Positions 53,223 through 61,563 are shown, counted from the first letter of the stretch. The stretch is DNA of 64,000 nt from Streptomyces sp. NBC_01260 (GCF_036226405.1 NZ_CP108464.1:8432001-8496000); one strand, 5' to 3'. Notes: generated from the letters alone by a model not told the origin. Made by a program: numbers and translations.

Positions 53223-53248
53223 CCCCACCACCTCCCCGTTCACTCTTA

Positions 53249-54010
53249 TCACGCGACCACCGCACCACCGTCGACCGGGAGAACCGCACCGGTGATGAAC
53301 GAGGCGTCGGGCGAGGCGAGATACGTGATCGAGCGGGCGACTTCCGCGGGTGTGCCGCGCCGGCGCATGGGGGTGTGCGCCAACTGCCATTCCCGGAGCG
53401 CCGCCAACTGCTCGGGCGTCAGCCCCTGGTGCTTTCCGATCGGGGTCCCGATCGCGCCGGGTGCGACCGCCACGACGCGGATGCCGCGCGGCGCGAGCTC
53501 GACCGCCCAGGTGCGGGTGAACAGCTCCATGGCCATCTTGGTCGCCGCGTAGACGGATCCATGGGGCCACCCCCGCTGCCCGATCGAGGTACTGATATTC
53601 ACGATGACGCCGCCGGAGGCCTCCAGCAGGGGCAGTGCGGCCTGGGAGAGCAGGAGGGGCGCGACCAGGTTGGTGGCGATCTGCGGCTCGATCATCTCGG
53701 TGGTCATGGTGCCGAGCGCGCCGCTGCGGACCACGGCGGCGTTGTTGACCAGTACATCGAGCCGCCCGTACGTCTCCCGCGCGGTGCGGATGATCCGCTC
53801 GGGTTCACCGGGGCCGGTGATGTCGGCCACCAGCGGCACGATCCGCTCGTGCCCGGCGGCGGTTTCGTCGAGCGGTCCGGGGCGCCGCCCGATGACGAGT
53901 ACGGTGGCCCCCTCGGCGGCGAAGGCGTGGGCGGTGGCGCGGCCTATGCCGGTGCCGGCTCCGGTGATGGCGACGACGCGGCTGTCGGAAGAAGCTGAGC
54001 TGCTGTTCAT
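53249..54010 (-). CDS. SDR family oxidoreductase co-transcribed with merR
   Basis: 253-residue short-chain dehydrogenase. The cofactor motif is VVAITGAGTGIGRATAHA, the NNAAV motif VLVNNAAVVRSG, and the catalytic set is Ser (IVNISTSIGQRG), Tyr and Lys (SVYAATKMAMELF). It is an NAD(P)-dependent reductase of unknown substrate. ATG 54010 has no Shine-Dalgarno, and a MerR-type promoter ends only a few bases before it, so the message may be leaderless. The downstream merR gene probably encodes its regulator. Confidence 0.9.
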   Translation of the reverse strand: MNSSSASSDSRVVAITGAGTGIGRATAHAFAAEGATVLVIGRRPGPLDETAAGHERIVPLVADITGPGEPERIIRTARETYGRLDVLVNNAAVVRSGALGTMTTEMIEPQIATNLVAPLLLSQAALPLLEASGGVIVNISTSIGQRGWPHGSVYAATKMAMELFTRTWAVELAPRGIRVVAVAPGAIGTPIGKHQGLTPEQLAALREWQLAHTPMRRRGTPAEVARSITYLASPDASFITGAVLPVDGGAVVA

Positions 54011-54021
54011 GGGCCCATCGT

Positions 54022-54049
54022 TCAACCCTGCCGCCAGCGGTAAGGTCAA
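54022..54049 (-). promoter_or_regulatory. MerR-type promoter of the SDR-merR operon
   Basis: Reading the minus strand, TTGACC (54049-54044) is a -35 box, and CCTTACCGC-TG-GCGGCAGGG forms a dyad in the long spacer (7 of 9 arm positions, 9 of 13 with flanks). A -10 candidate AACGAT follows at 54022-54017, six bases before the ATG at 54010. A dyad in an over-long spacer is the hallmark of MerR-activated promoters. Confidence 0.5.
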
Positions 54050-54261
54050 GCAGCGGCGCGGAATCGCGCACGGACGGTCGCGGCCCGCACGAGAACGTGA
54101 TCATTCCGGTCATCCGGTTGCATCGTGCAGCCATTCACCGACCCTGGGCATTCAGGCATGAAACGGTTCGGTGGGGTGCGGGACAGCGCGTACCGTGGCC
54201 CCGTCCGGCACGGCAACGGCTGCCGGGCGCCGCACCGAGCCGGGACCCGGAGAACGCAGCC

Positions 54262-55020
54262 ATGTCATTGCCCTCACTTGGACGCGAACCGGGCGCCGTG
54301 CACCATGAGCACTGCAACAGCAGCCGCTGCTGCCGCTGCCAGCAGCGGCCCTGGACGACGGCCGTCGGCTTCGAACGGCTCTGCGGTCTGTGTGCCTCCT
54401 GTTGCCGGGAGTGCGGCCGGGCGCCCGCCCGGCATCTGGACGGGCTCGACCACGGACTGTGCGGCGACTGCCGCGGCCTGTGCACCCGGTGCCGCACACC
54501 GCTGTCGGCGGACGGCGACTGCCAGTGCCGGAAGTGGCAGCGGGCCGGGGCGGATCCGGTCGGCTATCTCCTGCACGCGCTTCCGCAGCCCCTGATGAGG
54601 GAGTTCGGCGGCCGTTATCCGACCGAACTCGTCGAGTTGATCCACCGGGAGCTGGGTCGGCGCAGCGCGGATCAGCTCCTGGACCGGGTCGAGCGCCGGT
54701 GGAACGCCCGCTGGGCCCACACCCTCCAGGAGAAGGACGAGGACGGCCGGCGCCGCTGGCCGCCCCTGGAGATCGCCGGACATCTGCTGCGCGCGACGCT
54801 CTGCGACGACCCGCAGTGCGAGGACGGCCGGCTGCTCCACACCGACACCGCGTGCCCGCGGTGCGGGCACGCGCTGCACCGGTTCGTGCCCGCCCAGACG
54901 GACCGCAGGGCGACCTCGGACCGGGCCAGGAGCACGGCCGCCGAGATCCGGCGCGAGCTGCTCGACCGCCGGACCGGTGCGCGGCGCAGGGCCGCAGGAT
55001 CACGGCGGGGCGAGGCCTGA
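54262..55020 (+). CDS. Cysteine-rich zinc-finger-like hypothetical protein
   Basis: 252-residue protein that I do not recognise. The N-terminal ~95 residues hold about 15 cysteines in CxxC-type pairs (CCRCQQ, CGLCASCCRECGRAP, CGDCRGLCTRCRTPL), suggesting several zinc ribbons. The centre (DPVGYLLHALPQPLMREFGGRYPTELVELIHRELGRRSADQLLDRVERRW) is helical. A further ribbon (ACPRCGHALHRF) precedes a highly basic tail (RRRAAGSRRGEA). Nucleic-acid binding is a reasonable guess. GGAG lies about 10 nt before the ATG. No neighbour hints at its role. Confidence 0.7.
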   Translation: MSLPSLGREPGAVHHEHCNSSRCCRCQQRPWTTAVGFERLCGLCASCCRECGRAPARHLDGLDHGLCGDCRGLCTRCRTPLSADGDCQCRKWQRAGADPVGYLLHALPQPLMREFGGRYPTELVELIHRELGRRSADQLLDRVERRWNARWAHTLQEKDEDGRRRWPPLEIAGHLLRATLCDDPQCEDGRLLHTDTACPRCGHALHRFVPAQTDRRATSDRARSTAAEIRRELLDRRTGARRRAAGSRRGEA

Positions 55021-55106
55021 CACACGGCGTACCCGGGCGTGGTCAACACCACCGTGTCGGTGCGCGGCACCTACCGGCCCCGGGACCGCTGGTGACCGGC
55101 GCCTGA

Positions 55107-55469
55107 TCAGCCGCCCACCAGCCGTGAGCGGATCAGGAACCGCACCCCCTCCGGGGCCTCCAGCGAGAAGCCGCTGCCCCGGCCCTCCACCACGTCGACG
55201 ATCAGCCGAGTGTGCGCCCACACCTCGAACTGGCTCCTCGACATCCAGAACGGAATGCTCTCCGCCACCCCGCCGACCTCCAGGGAGGCGAGCAGCACAT
55301 CGGAGCCGCCGGTACGGAACTCACCGTCCTGGTAGCACATGGGCGCACTGCCGTCGCAGCAGCCGCCCGACTGGTGGAACATCAACGGACCGTGCAGCTC
55401 GCGCAGTCGCCGCAGCAGATCGGCGGCTGCGGGTGTGAGCTCCACCGGCGGCGCGTCCGCGGAGCTCAT
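55107..55469 (-). CDS. DUF779 family protein
   Basis: 120-residue protein with the DUF779 hallmarks: FHQSGGCCDGSAPMCY with a Cys pair and a third Cys, IPFWMSRSQFEVWAHTRLIVDVVEGRGSGFSLEAPEGVRFL. Genes of this family usually sit directly beside an aldehyde dehydrogenase of ethanol or acetoin catabolism, but no aldehyde dehydrogenase is in this window. Function unknown; a small metal-binding accessory role is possible from the cysteines. Confidence 0.88.
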   Translation of the reverse strand: MSSADAPPVELTPAAADLLRRLRELHGPLMFHQSGGCCDGSAPMCYQDGEFRTGGSDVLLASLEVGGVAESIPFWMSRSQFEVWAHTRLIVDVVEGRGSGFSLEAPEGVRFLIRSRLVGG

Positions 55470-55599
55470 GGCTGCGGTACCTCGGGTCGGTTCACGTATC
55501 GGCCTCTCTCCGGGCGCACTGCGGGGAACGTGGTTCGTGCGCGGCCCTCATACAACCCGGCCGTACGTTGCAGCGGGGTTGCGCGGACGGGGACCGCCC

Positions 55600-56298
55600 T
55601 CAGCCCGCCGCCGCCCAGGCGTAGCGGTGTTCCGGGCGGCCGGTGTCCCCGTACTTGAGACTGAGGCTGATCCGGCCCGCCCCCTCCAGGTACTTGAGGT
55701 ACCGGTGGGCGGTCGAGCGGCTCAGGCCGGCCCGGGCGGCGACCTCGTGCGCGGACAACGGCTCACCGGCCGCCGACAGGACCTGGCGGATGACATCGGT
55801 GGTGGGTGCCGAGTGCCCCTTCGGGAGTCCGGCCGCCGAAACGGCCTCCGAGGTGCGCAGTGCCCCGAAGATCTGGTCGACCTGCTCCTGACCGGCTTCG
55901 CCGCGGCGGCTCTCCACACCTTCCAGGGTGCGGCGCAGCGTCGCGTAGCTCTCCAGCTTGGAACGCAGACCGCCGAAACTGAACGGCTTGACCAGGTACT
56001 GCAGAGCGCCGTACCGCATCGCGGTCCGTACGGTCACCACATCACGGGCGGCCGTCACCATGATCACGTCGGCCGGATGGCCGAGCTGGTGCAGCTGACG
56101 TACCAGAGTGAGGCCCGTCCGGTCCGGCAGATAGTGATCGAGCAGGATCAGATCGATATGCTCGCGTTCGAGTACGGACAGCGCCTGCGCCGCCGTGTGG
56201 GCGCGGGAGACGACGCGGAACCCCGGCACCTTGGCCACGTACGCCGCGTTGATCTCCGCCACCCGGAAGTCGTCGTCCACCACCAGAACATCTATCAC
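55600..56298 (-). CDS. CitB/DcuR-type response regulator
   Basis: 232-residue response regulator. The receiver domain (residues 1-~120) has the acidic pair in VLVVDDDFRV, phospho-acceptor Asp in LILLDHYLPDRTG and the conserved Lys in YLVKPFSF. The C-terminal part carries a helix-turn-helix (LSAHEVAARAGLSRSTAHRYLKYLEGAGRI) typical of the CitB/DcuR/DctR group. Its ATG overlaps the kinase stop by four bases. It probably binds the TGAGCACAA direct repeats at 58016-58071 and controls the divergent ABC importer. Confidence 0.93.
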   Translation of the reverse strand: MIDVLVVDDDFRVAEINAAYVAKVPGFRVVSRAHTAAQALSVLEREHIDLILLDHYLPDRTGLTLVRQLHQLGHPADVIMVTAARDVVTVRTAMRYGALQYLVKPFSFGGLRSKLESYATLRRTLEGVESRRGEAGQEQVDQIFGALRTSEAVSAAGLPKGHSAPTTDVIRQVLSAAGEPLSAHEVAARAGLSRSTAHRYLKYLEGAGRISLSLKYGDTGRPEHRYAWAAAG

Positions 56299-57893
56299 TG
56301 CGGCTCTCCCACTTCGGTCAGCTGCCGGACGGTGAGCGCCTCCGGCAGAACGACGGTGAAGACGGCGCCGCCGCCGGCCCGGGCCGTGACCCGGGCCGCG
56401 CCGCCGTAGCGCTCGGCGAGGCGGCGCACCAGCGCCAGTCCGAGCCCGCGCTCCCGGTGGGCCGGGGACTCCTTGGTGGACCAGCCCTCGGCGAAGATCT
56501 GCTCCCGCATGGCGACGGGCACTCCGGGGCCGTTGTCGCTGACCCGCAGGACGGCGGTGGTGCCCTCGGCGAGCAGCTCCACCTCGACCAGCGTGGCGAC
56601 GTCCAGGGCGTTGTCGATGAGATTGCCCAGCACGGTCACCAGATCGCGCGGGTCCACCACGACGTCGGGCAGCCGGGTGGCGGGGGACACCAGCAAGGAC
56701 GCGCCGCGTTCGGCGGCGACGGCGGATTTGCCCACCAGCAGGGCCGACAGCAGCCGATCGTTCACGCGCTCGGCGACCTGCTCGGCCGAGGCCCGGTGCC
56801 CGTCGGCCACCTCGGTGACGAACTCCACCGCCGCCTCGTGCCTGCCGAGCTCCAGCAGACCCAGCAGGGTGTGCAGCCGGTTGGCGTGCTCGTGGTCCTG
56901 GGCGCGGAGCGCGTCGAGCAGTCCGTGCGTGGAGTCCAGCTCGCGGCCGAGCAGTTCGAGTTCGGTGCGGTCGCGCAGCGTCACGACGGCCCCGCCGTCG
57001 CCGGTGGGCATCCGGTTGGCGATCAGAACCCGCCCCCGGGAGACGGTGAGCAGATCGGCGCCGTCCACCCGGCCCGCCAGCACCTCCGCCGTACGCCCCG
57101 GCGGCAGCATCTCGCCCAGCGGGCGGCCGACGGCGTCCGGGGTCAGCTCCAGCAGCCGCTGCGCCTCGTCGTTGAGCAACCGGATCCTCCCGCGGGAGTC
57201 GAGCGCGAGCACCGCCTCCCGGATGCTGTGCAGCATCGCCTCACGCTCGTCCAGGAGCGCGGAGATGTCCGCGAAGGCCAGACCATGGGTGTTGCGCTGG
57301 ACGCGGCGGGAGACGGCGAGCGCCGCCAGCACCCCGGCGGCCAGTGCGGCTCCCGCGTACTGCAGGAGCACCGGAATGGTGCTGAGCAGCCCCTGCCGGA
57401 CGCTCTTGTACGCGATGCCCACGGAGACGGCCCCGACCACGGTCCCGGTCCGGTCGCGCAGCGGGACCTTCGCCCGGGCCGAGCGTCCCAGGGTGCCGAT
57501 GTCGATCTGCATGACCTCGCGGCCGGCCAGGGCCGTGCTCGGATCGGTCGAGACGCGCTCGCTGATCCGGTCGGTCTCGGTGTGCGACCAGCGCACTCCC
57601 CGGGTGTCCATCACCACGATGTACAGCGCTCCGGTGGCCAGCCGGATCCGCTCCGCCTCGGCCTGCACGGGCCCGGACGGGCTGGGCCGGGTGCTCAGCA
57701 GTTTGTCCACCAGGCCGGGTTCGGCGGCGGTGGTCTGGGCGATGGACAGGGCCCGGCGCATCGCCTGGTCATCCAGCTCGTGGCTGAGCGGGGCCAGGAA
57801 GAGCCCGGTGACGAGCATGACGACTCCCGTCGTGATGACCACCTGGGTGAGCAGGACCTGGGCGAAGACACGGCGGGGCCAGTGAATCCGCAT
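56295..57893 (-). CDS. CitA/DcuS-type sensor histidine kinase
   Basis: 532-residue membrane kinase. TM1 is at residues ~8-30 (VFAQVLLTQVVITTGVVMLVTG). The periplasmic sCache/PASp domain follows (LYIVVMDTRGVRWSHTETDRISERVS, VSVGIAYKSVRQGL). TM2 is near 170-190, a cytoplasmic PAS at ~210-320, the SPOB-type dimerisation helix with the phospho-histidine in RAQDHEHANRLHTLLGLLELGR, and an HATPase domain (NLIDNALDVA, SDNGPGVP). These kinases sense carboxylates such as citrate or C4-dicarboxylates. ATG 57893 is preceded by GAGGA. It is divergent from an ABC importer. Confidence 0.93.
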   Translation of the reverse strand: MRIHWPRRVFAQVLLTQVVITTGVVMLVTGLFLAPLSHELDDQAMRRALSIAQTTAAEPGLVDKLLSTRPSPSGPVQAEAERIRLATGALYIVVMDTRGVRWSHTETDRISERVSTDPSTALAGREVMQIDIGTLGRSARAKVPLRDRTGTVVGAVSVGIAYKSVRQGLLSTIPVLLQYAGAALAAGVLAALAVSRRVQRNTHGLAFADISALLDEREAMLHSIREAVLALDSRGRIRLLNDEAQRLLELTPDAVGRPLGEMLPPGRTAEVLAGRVDGADLLTVSRGRVLIANRMPTGDGGAVVTLRDRTELELLGRELDSTHGLLDALRAQDHEHANRLHTLLGLLELGRHEAAVEFVTEVADGHRASAEQVAERVNDRLLSALLVGKSAVAAERGASLLVSPATRLPDVVVDPRDLVTVLGNLIDNALDVATLVEVELLAEGTTAVLRVSDNGPGVPVAMREQIFAEGWSTKESPAHRERGLGLALVRRLAERYGGAARVTARAGGGAVFTVVLPEALTVRQLTEVGEPQ

Positions 57894-57949
57894 GTCCGTG
57901 TCCTCTGCTCTCCCGCGGTCCTCGAATCCGGTTCTCCGATCCCTTCGGT

Positions 57950-57968
57950 GTAAACGCAAGGTAAACGC
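57950..57968. promoter_or_regulatory. 11-bp-phased direct repeat before kinase operon
   Basis: GTAAACGC occurs at 57950-57957 and again at 57961-57968, one helical turn apart, 57 bp upstream of the kinase start. Phased direct repeats like this are typical response-regulator contacts and suggest autoregulation. Confidence 0.5.
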
Positions 57969-58015
57969 CGCTGACCTCGCTGCCTACCCCTCGTCTCCGC
58001 TTCGTTGTACGGGCG

Positions 58016-58071
58016 TGAGCACAATGAGCACAACCGCGGGTAACGGGCAGAACCCGGAGTTGTGAGCGCAA
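58016..58071. promoter_or_regulatory. TGAGCACAA direct repeats before ABC importer
   Basis: TGAGCACAA is repeated head-to-tail at 58016-58024 and 58025-58033, and a near copy TGAGCGCAA lies at 58063-58071. The repeats occupy the promoter region of the ABC importer operon (start 58112), where CitB-type regulators would activate. Confidence 0.6.
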
Positions 58072-58111
58072 GGCTCCCGCCGCGGCCGGACCGCCCCTAG
58101 CGTCCCGCCCC

Positions 58112-58927
58112 ATGAACAGCGAAACGAGCCCCGCCATCGAGCTGCGGGGGGCGAGCAAAGCGTTCCGGACTCCGTCGGGGGCGCTCCACACCGCCGTACG
58201 GGATCTGGATCTGACGATCGGCAGGGGAGAGTTCGTCGCCGTCGTCGGCCCGACCGGATGCGGCAAGTCGACCACCCTGACCCTGATCAGCGGACTGGAG
58301 GAGCCCACCGAGGGTGAGGTCCTCGTCTCCGGCGAGCCGGTGAGCGGCATCGGCGACAAGGTCGGCTTCGTCTTCCAGCAGGACGCGGTCTTCCCCTGGC
58401 GGACCGTCCTGTCCAACGTCATGGCCGGCCCCCGCTTCCGGGGCGTGCCGAAGGCGGAGGCGAAGGAACGTGCGCGGGCCTGGCTCGACAGGGTCGGCCT
58501 GTCCTCCTTCGAGGACCGCTATCCGCACCAGCTCTCCGGGGGCCAGCGCAAGCGGGTCGCGCTCGCGGCGACGTTCGTCAACGACCCGGAGATCCTGCTG
58601 ATGGACGAGCCGTTCTCGGCTCTCGACGTACAGACCCGGGCCCTGATGTCCGACGAGCTGCTGGAGCTGTGGGCCGGCACCGGAGCCTCCGTCGTCTTCG
58701 TCACCCACGACCTGGAGGAGTCCATCGCGCTGGCCGACAAGGTGGTCGTGATGACCGCGGGACCGGCCACGGTCAAGGAGGTCTTCGAGATCGGCCTGCC
58801 GCGTCCGCGCAAGGTCGAACAGGTGCGGCTGGAGCCCCGGTTCCTGGAGATCTACCGTGAGATCTGGTCCTCGCTCGGCGAAGAGGTCCGCATCACCCGC
58901 GAGAGGGGTGCGGCCGATGCCGCCTGA
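58112..58927 (+). CDS. SsuB/TauB-type ABC transporter ATP-binding protein
   Basis: 271-residue ATPase of the nitrate/sulfonate/taurine (NitT/TauT) class. Walker A is GPTGCGKSTT, the Q-loop VFQQDAVFPWRTV, signature LSGGQRKRV, Walker B ILLMDEPFSALD, and the H-loop VTHDLEES. The C-terminal tail (IYREIWSSLGEEV) is typical of the class. The next gene starts 11 bp before its stop. It forms an importer with the permease and lipoprotein that follow, and is probably induced by the divergent two-component system. Confidence 0.93.
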   Translation: MNSETSPAIELRGASKAFRTPSGALHTAVRDLDLTIGRGEFVAVVGPTGCGKSTTLTLISGLEEPTEGEVLVSGEPVSGIGDKVGFVFQQDAVFPWRTVLSNVMAGPRFRGVPKAEAKERARAWLDRVGLSSFEDRYPHQLSGGQRKRVALAATFVNDPEILLMDEPFSALDVQTRALMSDELLELWAGTGASVVFVTHDLEESIALADKVVVMTAGPATVKEVFEIGLPRPRKVEQVRLEPRFLEIYREIWSSLGEEVRITRERGAADAA

Positions 58928-59780
58928 GACCGTCACCATGGATGTCGCCGTGAGCGGGACCCGGCGGACCGAGGCCAGGGCGCGGGCCGCCCGCAACCGC
59001 AGGATGCTGGTGCTGGCCAGCCGGATCGCCGTGCTCGTCGCCGTCGTCGGGCTGTGGGAGTGGCTGGCCAGGACGGCCGTCATCGATCCGTTCAACTTCT
59101 CCATGCCGTCGAAGATCTGGGACCAGATCCGGACCTGGGTGACCGACGGCACCGCCCAGGGCTCCCTGTGGGAGCAGATCTGGTACACGCTCTACGAGGC
59201 GCTGCTGGGCTGGGTCATCGGCGTGATCGCCGGTGTACTGCTCGGCATCGCACTGGGCCGTGTCCGCTTCGCCGCCGACGTGCTCGGCCCGTACATCAAG
59301 GTCCTCAACGCCCTGCCGCGCATCGTGCTCGCCCCGATCTTCCTGATCTGGTTCGGCCTCGGCCCGGCGTCGAAGGTCGCCTCCGCGGTCGTCCTGGTGT
59401 TCTTCCCCGTCTTCTTCAACGCCTTCCAGGGCGCCAGGGAGGTCGACCGCAACCTCGTCGCCAACTCCCGCATCCTGGGCGCCAGCAACCGGCAGGTGAC
59501 CCTTCAGGTGGTCATTCCCTCGGCCACTTCGTGGATCTTCACCAGCCTGCATGTCAGCTTCGGCTTCGCGCTGATCGGCGCCATCGTCGGTGAGTACATC
59601 GGCGCCACCAAGGGACTCGGTCTGCTGGTCGCCGCCTCGCAGGGCACCTTCAACGCGGCGGGCGTCTACGCAGCCATGGTCATCCTCGCGGTCGTCGCCC
59701 TGCTCGCCGAGGGGCTGCTCACCTTCCTGGAGAAGAAGCTCTTCCGCTGGAAGCCGGCCGAGGCCGACACCGCGCGCTGA
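58917..59780 (+). CDS. SsuC/TauC-type ABC transporter permease
   Basis: 287-residue permease with about six transmembrane helices (MLVLASRIAVLVAVVGLWEWLA, WVIGVIAGVLLGIALG, VVLVFFPVFFNAF and others). The EAA-loop is VANSRILGASNRQVTLQVVIPSATSWIF. ATG 58917 lies within the end of the ATPase gene and follows GAGAGGGG. It pairs with the ATPase upstream and the lipoprotein downstream in one operon. Confidence 0.93.
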   Translation: MPPETVTMDVAVSGTRRTEARARAARNRRMLVLASRIAVLVAVVGLWEWLARTAVIDPFNFSMPSKIWDQIRTWVTDGTAQGSLWEQIWYTLYEALLGWVIGVIAGVLLGIALGRVRFAADVLGPYIKVLNALPRIVLAPIFLIWFGLGPASKVASAVVLVFFPVFFNAFQGAREVDRNLVANSRILGASNRQVTLQVVIPSATSWIFTSLHVSFGFALIGAIVGEYIGATKGLGLLVAASQGTFNAAGVYAAMVILAVVALLAEGLLTFLEKKLFRWKPAEADTAR

Positions 59781-59845
59781 GCCCGCGCCTCCCCTCCCTC
59801 CTTCCCTCCCCTCCCGGGAACCCTCTTCACAAGGACGTGAACCAG

Positions 59846-60883
59846 ATGCGTATGTCCCCCCGGATCCCGGCACTCGCCGTCGCCGGAGTGCTCGCCGCGG
59901 CGAGCCTGACCGCCTGCGGAGGCGACTCCACCTCCGCGTCCGGCGACAAGAACGACAGGGTCAAGATCATGGTGGGCGGCCTGGACAAGGTCATCTACCT
60001 GCCCGCGATGCTCACCGAGCGGCTCGGCTACTTCAAGGACGAGGGCGTCGCGGTCCAGTTGCTGACCGAGCCCGCCGGCGTCCAGGCGGAGACCGCGCTG
60101 GTCTCCGGCGACGTGCAGGGCACCGTCGGCTTCTACGACCACACCCTCGACCTCCAGGTGAAGGGCAAGCACGTCGAGTCGGTGGTCCAGTTCTCCCAGG
60201 CTCCGGGTGAGGTCGAGATGGTCTCCAACAAGGCGGCGGGCGACATCGGCTCGGCGAAGGACTTCAAGGGCAAGAAGCTGGGCGTGACGGGACTCGGCTC
60301 CTCGACCGACTTCCTGACGAAGTACCTCGCCGTGAAGAACGGAGTGCAGACCAGCGAGTTCACGCCCGTCGCGGTCGGAGCCGGCCAGACGTTCATCTCC
60401 GCGCTCCAGCAGGGCTCCATCCAGGGCGGCATGACGACCGACCCGACCGTGGCCACCATCCTGGACAAGAAGCTGGGCAGGATCCTCATCGACATGCGGA
60501 CCCCGGAAGGCTCCAAGAAGGCGCTCGGCGGGCTCTACCCGTCCTCCAGCCTCTACATGCAGACCGACTGGGTCAACGGCCACAAGGCGACCGTGCAGAA
60601 GCTGGCCAACGCCTTCGTGAAGACCCTGAAGTGGATGTCCACCCACAGTGCGGACGAGATCGCCGCGAAGATGCCGGCCGACTACGCGCAGGGCGGCGGC
60701 GCGGCGCTCTACGCGCAGTCCATCAAGAACACCCTGCCGATGTTCACCACGGACGGGGTGATGCCCCCGGACGGGCCGGCCACCGTCGAGCGGGTCCTGA
60801 AGGCCTTCAACCCCAACCTCAAGAACGCGGACGTGGACCTCTCCAAGACGTACACCACGGAGTTCGTGAAGAAGGCGCACTGA
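59846..60883 (+). CDS. NMT1/SsuA-type substrate-binding lipoprotein
   Basis: 345-residue binding protein with lipobox SLTAC (Cys near residue 23) and the NMT1/THI5-like fold (VIYLPAMLTERLGYFKDEGVAVQLLTEPAGVQAETALVSGDVQGTVG, LGVTGLGSSTDFLTKYLAVKNGV). It captures the ligand of the importer; the ligand could be an aliphatic sulfonate, a pyrimidine precursor or an aromatic or dicarboxylic acid. The CitA-type kinase next door favours a carboxylate. ATG 59846 is chosen with AAGGA upstream; GTG 59837 is an alternative. Confidence 0.9.
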   Translation: MRMSPRIPALAVAGVLAAASLTACGGDSTSASGDKNDRVKIMVGGLDKVIYLPAMLTERLGYFKDEGVAVQLLTEPAGVQAETALVSGDVQGTVGFYDHTLDLQVKGKHVESVVQFSQAPGEVEMVSNKAAGDIGSAKDFKGKKLGVTGLGSSTDFLTKYLAVKNGVQTSEFTPVAVGAGQTFISALQQGSIQGGMTTDPTVATILDKKLGRILIDMRTPEGSKKALGGLYPSSSLYMQTDWVNGHKATVQKLANAFVKTLKWMSTHSADEIAAKMPADYAQGGGAALYAQSIKNTLPMFTTDGVMPPDGPATVERVLKAFNPNLKNADVDLSKTYTTEFVKKAH

Positions 60884-60892
60884 CACACCGGT

Positions 60893-60928
60893 GCCCGCCC
60901 GCGCGCTCGTACGCCTCCGCGTGCGGGC
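60893..60928 (+). terminator. Hairpin after the ABC importer operon
   Basis: GCCCGCCCGC pairs with GCGTGCGGGC (one mismatch) around a 16-nt loop, 9 nt after the lipoprotein stop. Confidence 0.6.
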
Positions 60929-60949
60929 GCGCCGACGGGTATCGACTAC

Positions 60950-61225
60950 GTCGGTCGACGCTCGGCGGCCAGACAGGCGGAGATCGCGGTCGTGGCCTGG
61001 GCCAGGGTCGCGATGCCGCCTGCGGGTCCGGCCTTCCGCAGTCGTGCGCGCAGCTCATCCTGAGTCCATCCGCCTCCTGAGTCCATCCGCCGAGTCACCG
61101 CCGGCCTGGCAGGCGGGCGGTGGAGGAGACCGGGTGGTGGTGGGCGATGCCGCCCACCACCCCGTACCGCACGGACGTCTCGGCGCGCAGGCTGTCGAGT
61201 TGCCGTCGGACGGTGTTGCGAAACG
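60950..61225 (-). pseudogene. Decayed gene broken by a 17-bp tandem duplication
   Basis: This 362-bp space holds two coding-like pieces on the minus strand. One (61222 to 61095) reads NTVRRQLDSLRAETSVRYGVVGGIAHHHPVSSTARLP and ends in TGA. The other, in a different frame downstream, reads GWTQDELRARLRKAGPAGGIATLAQATTAISACLAAERRPT and ends in TAG near 60952. Between them a 17-bp unit is duplicated (61058-61091). Third positions are strongly GC, as in real genes. No start codon is left. I cannot name the parent; the second piece is vaguely helix-turn-helix-like. Confidence 0.4.
61058..61091. repeat. Perfect 17-bp tandem duplication
   Basis: TCCTGAGTCCATCCGCC occurs twice in direct succession (61058-61074, 61075-61091). 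Seventeen is not a multiple of three, so it shifts the frame of any gene across it. Confidence 0.95.
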
Positions 61226-61245
61226 ATCAGTAGGACGGTACGCGG

Positions 61246-61563
61246 TTACTCCGAGGCGATTTCGCCGGTCTGCCGGTCCGGCTCCGGGGCAGGAGCCGGC
61301 ACCGTGGCCGCGGACCCGAGCCGGACAGCCTTCACCACGGCCTCGTGCAGCGCGCGGCTCTCCTCCTCCGAAGAGCACGGCACGGGGCTGCCCGACATGG
61401 TGAACCAGTCGGCGGCGCCGGTGTACTGCACGGTGATCTGTGCCGTGTCCTCGGCCCATGTGGTGTGGACGGTCAGGTCGCCGGACAGCGGCCCGACCTC
61501 CTCGGTGAGCACGCCACCGTGCCCCGAATAGATTCCGCGAGTCGTCCAGGACGCCCAGGTCAT
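61246..61563 (-). CDS. Conserved Streptomyces hypothetical protein
   Basis: 105-residue protein beginning MTWASWTTRGIYSGHGGVLTEEVGPLSGDLTVHTTW and containing QITVQYTGAADWFTMSGSPVPCSSEEESRALHEAVVKAVR. I recall similar small proteins in many Streptomyces genomes, without known function. It is mostly beta-strand-like with an acidic, proline-rich tail. No transmembrane segment is visible. The ATG at 61563 has only a weak ribosome site. It stands alone. Confidence 0.7.
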   Translation of the reverse strand: MTWASWTTRGIYSGHGGVLTEEVGPLSGDLTVHTTWAEDTAQITVQYTGAADWFTMSGSPVPCSSEEESRALHEAVVKAVRLGSAATVPAPAPEPDRQTGEIASE

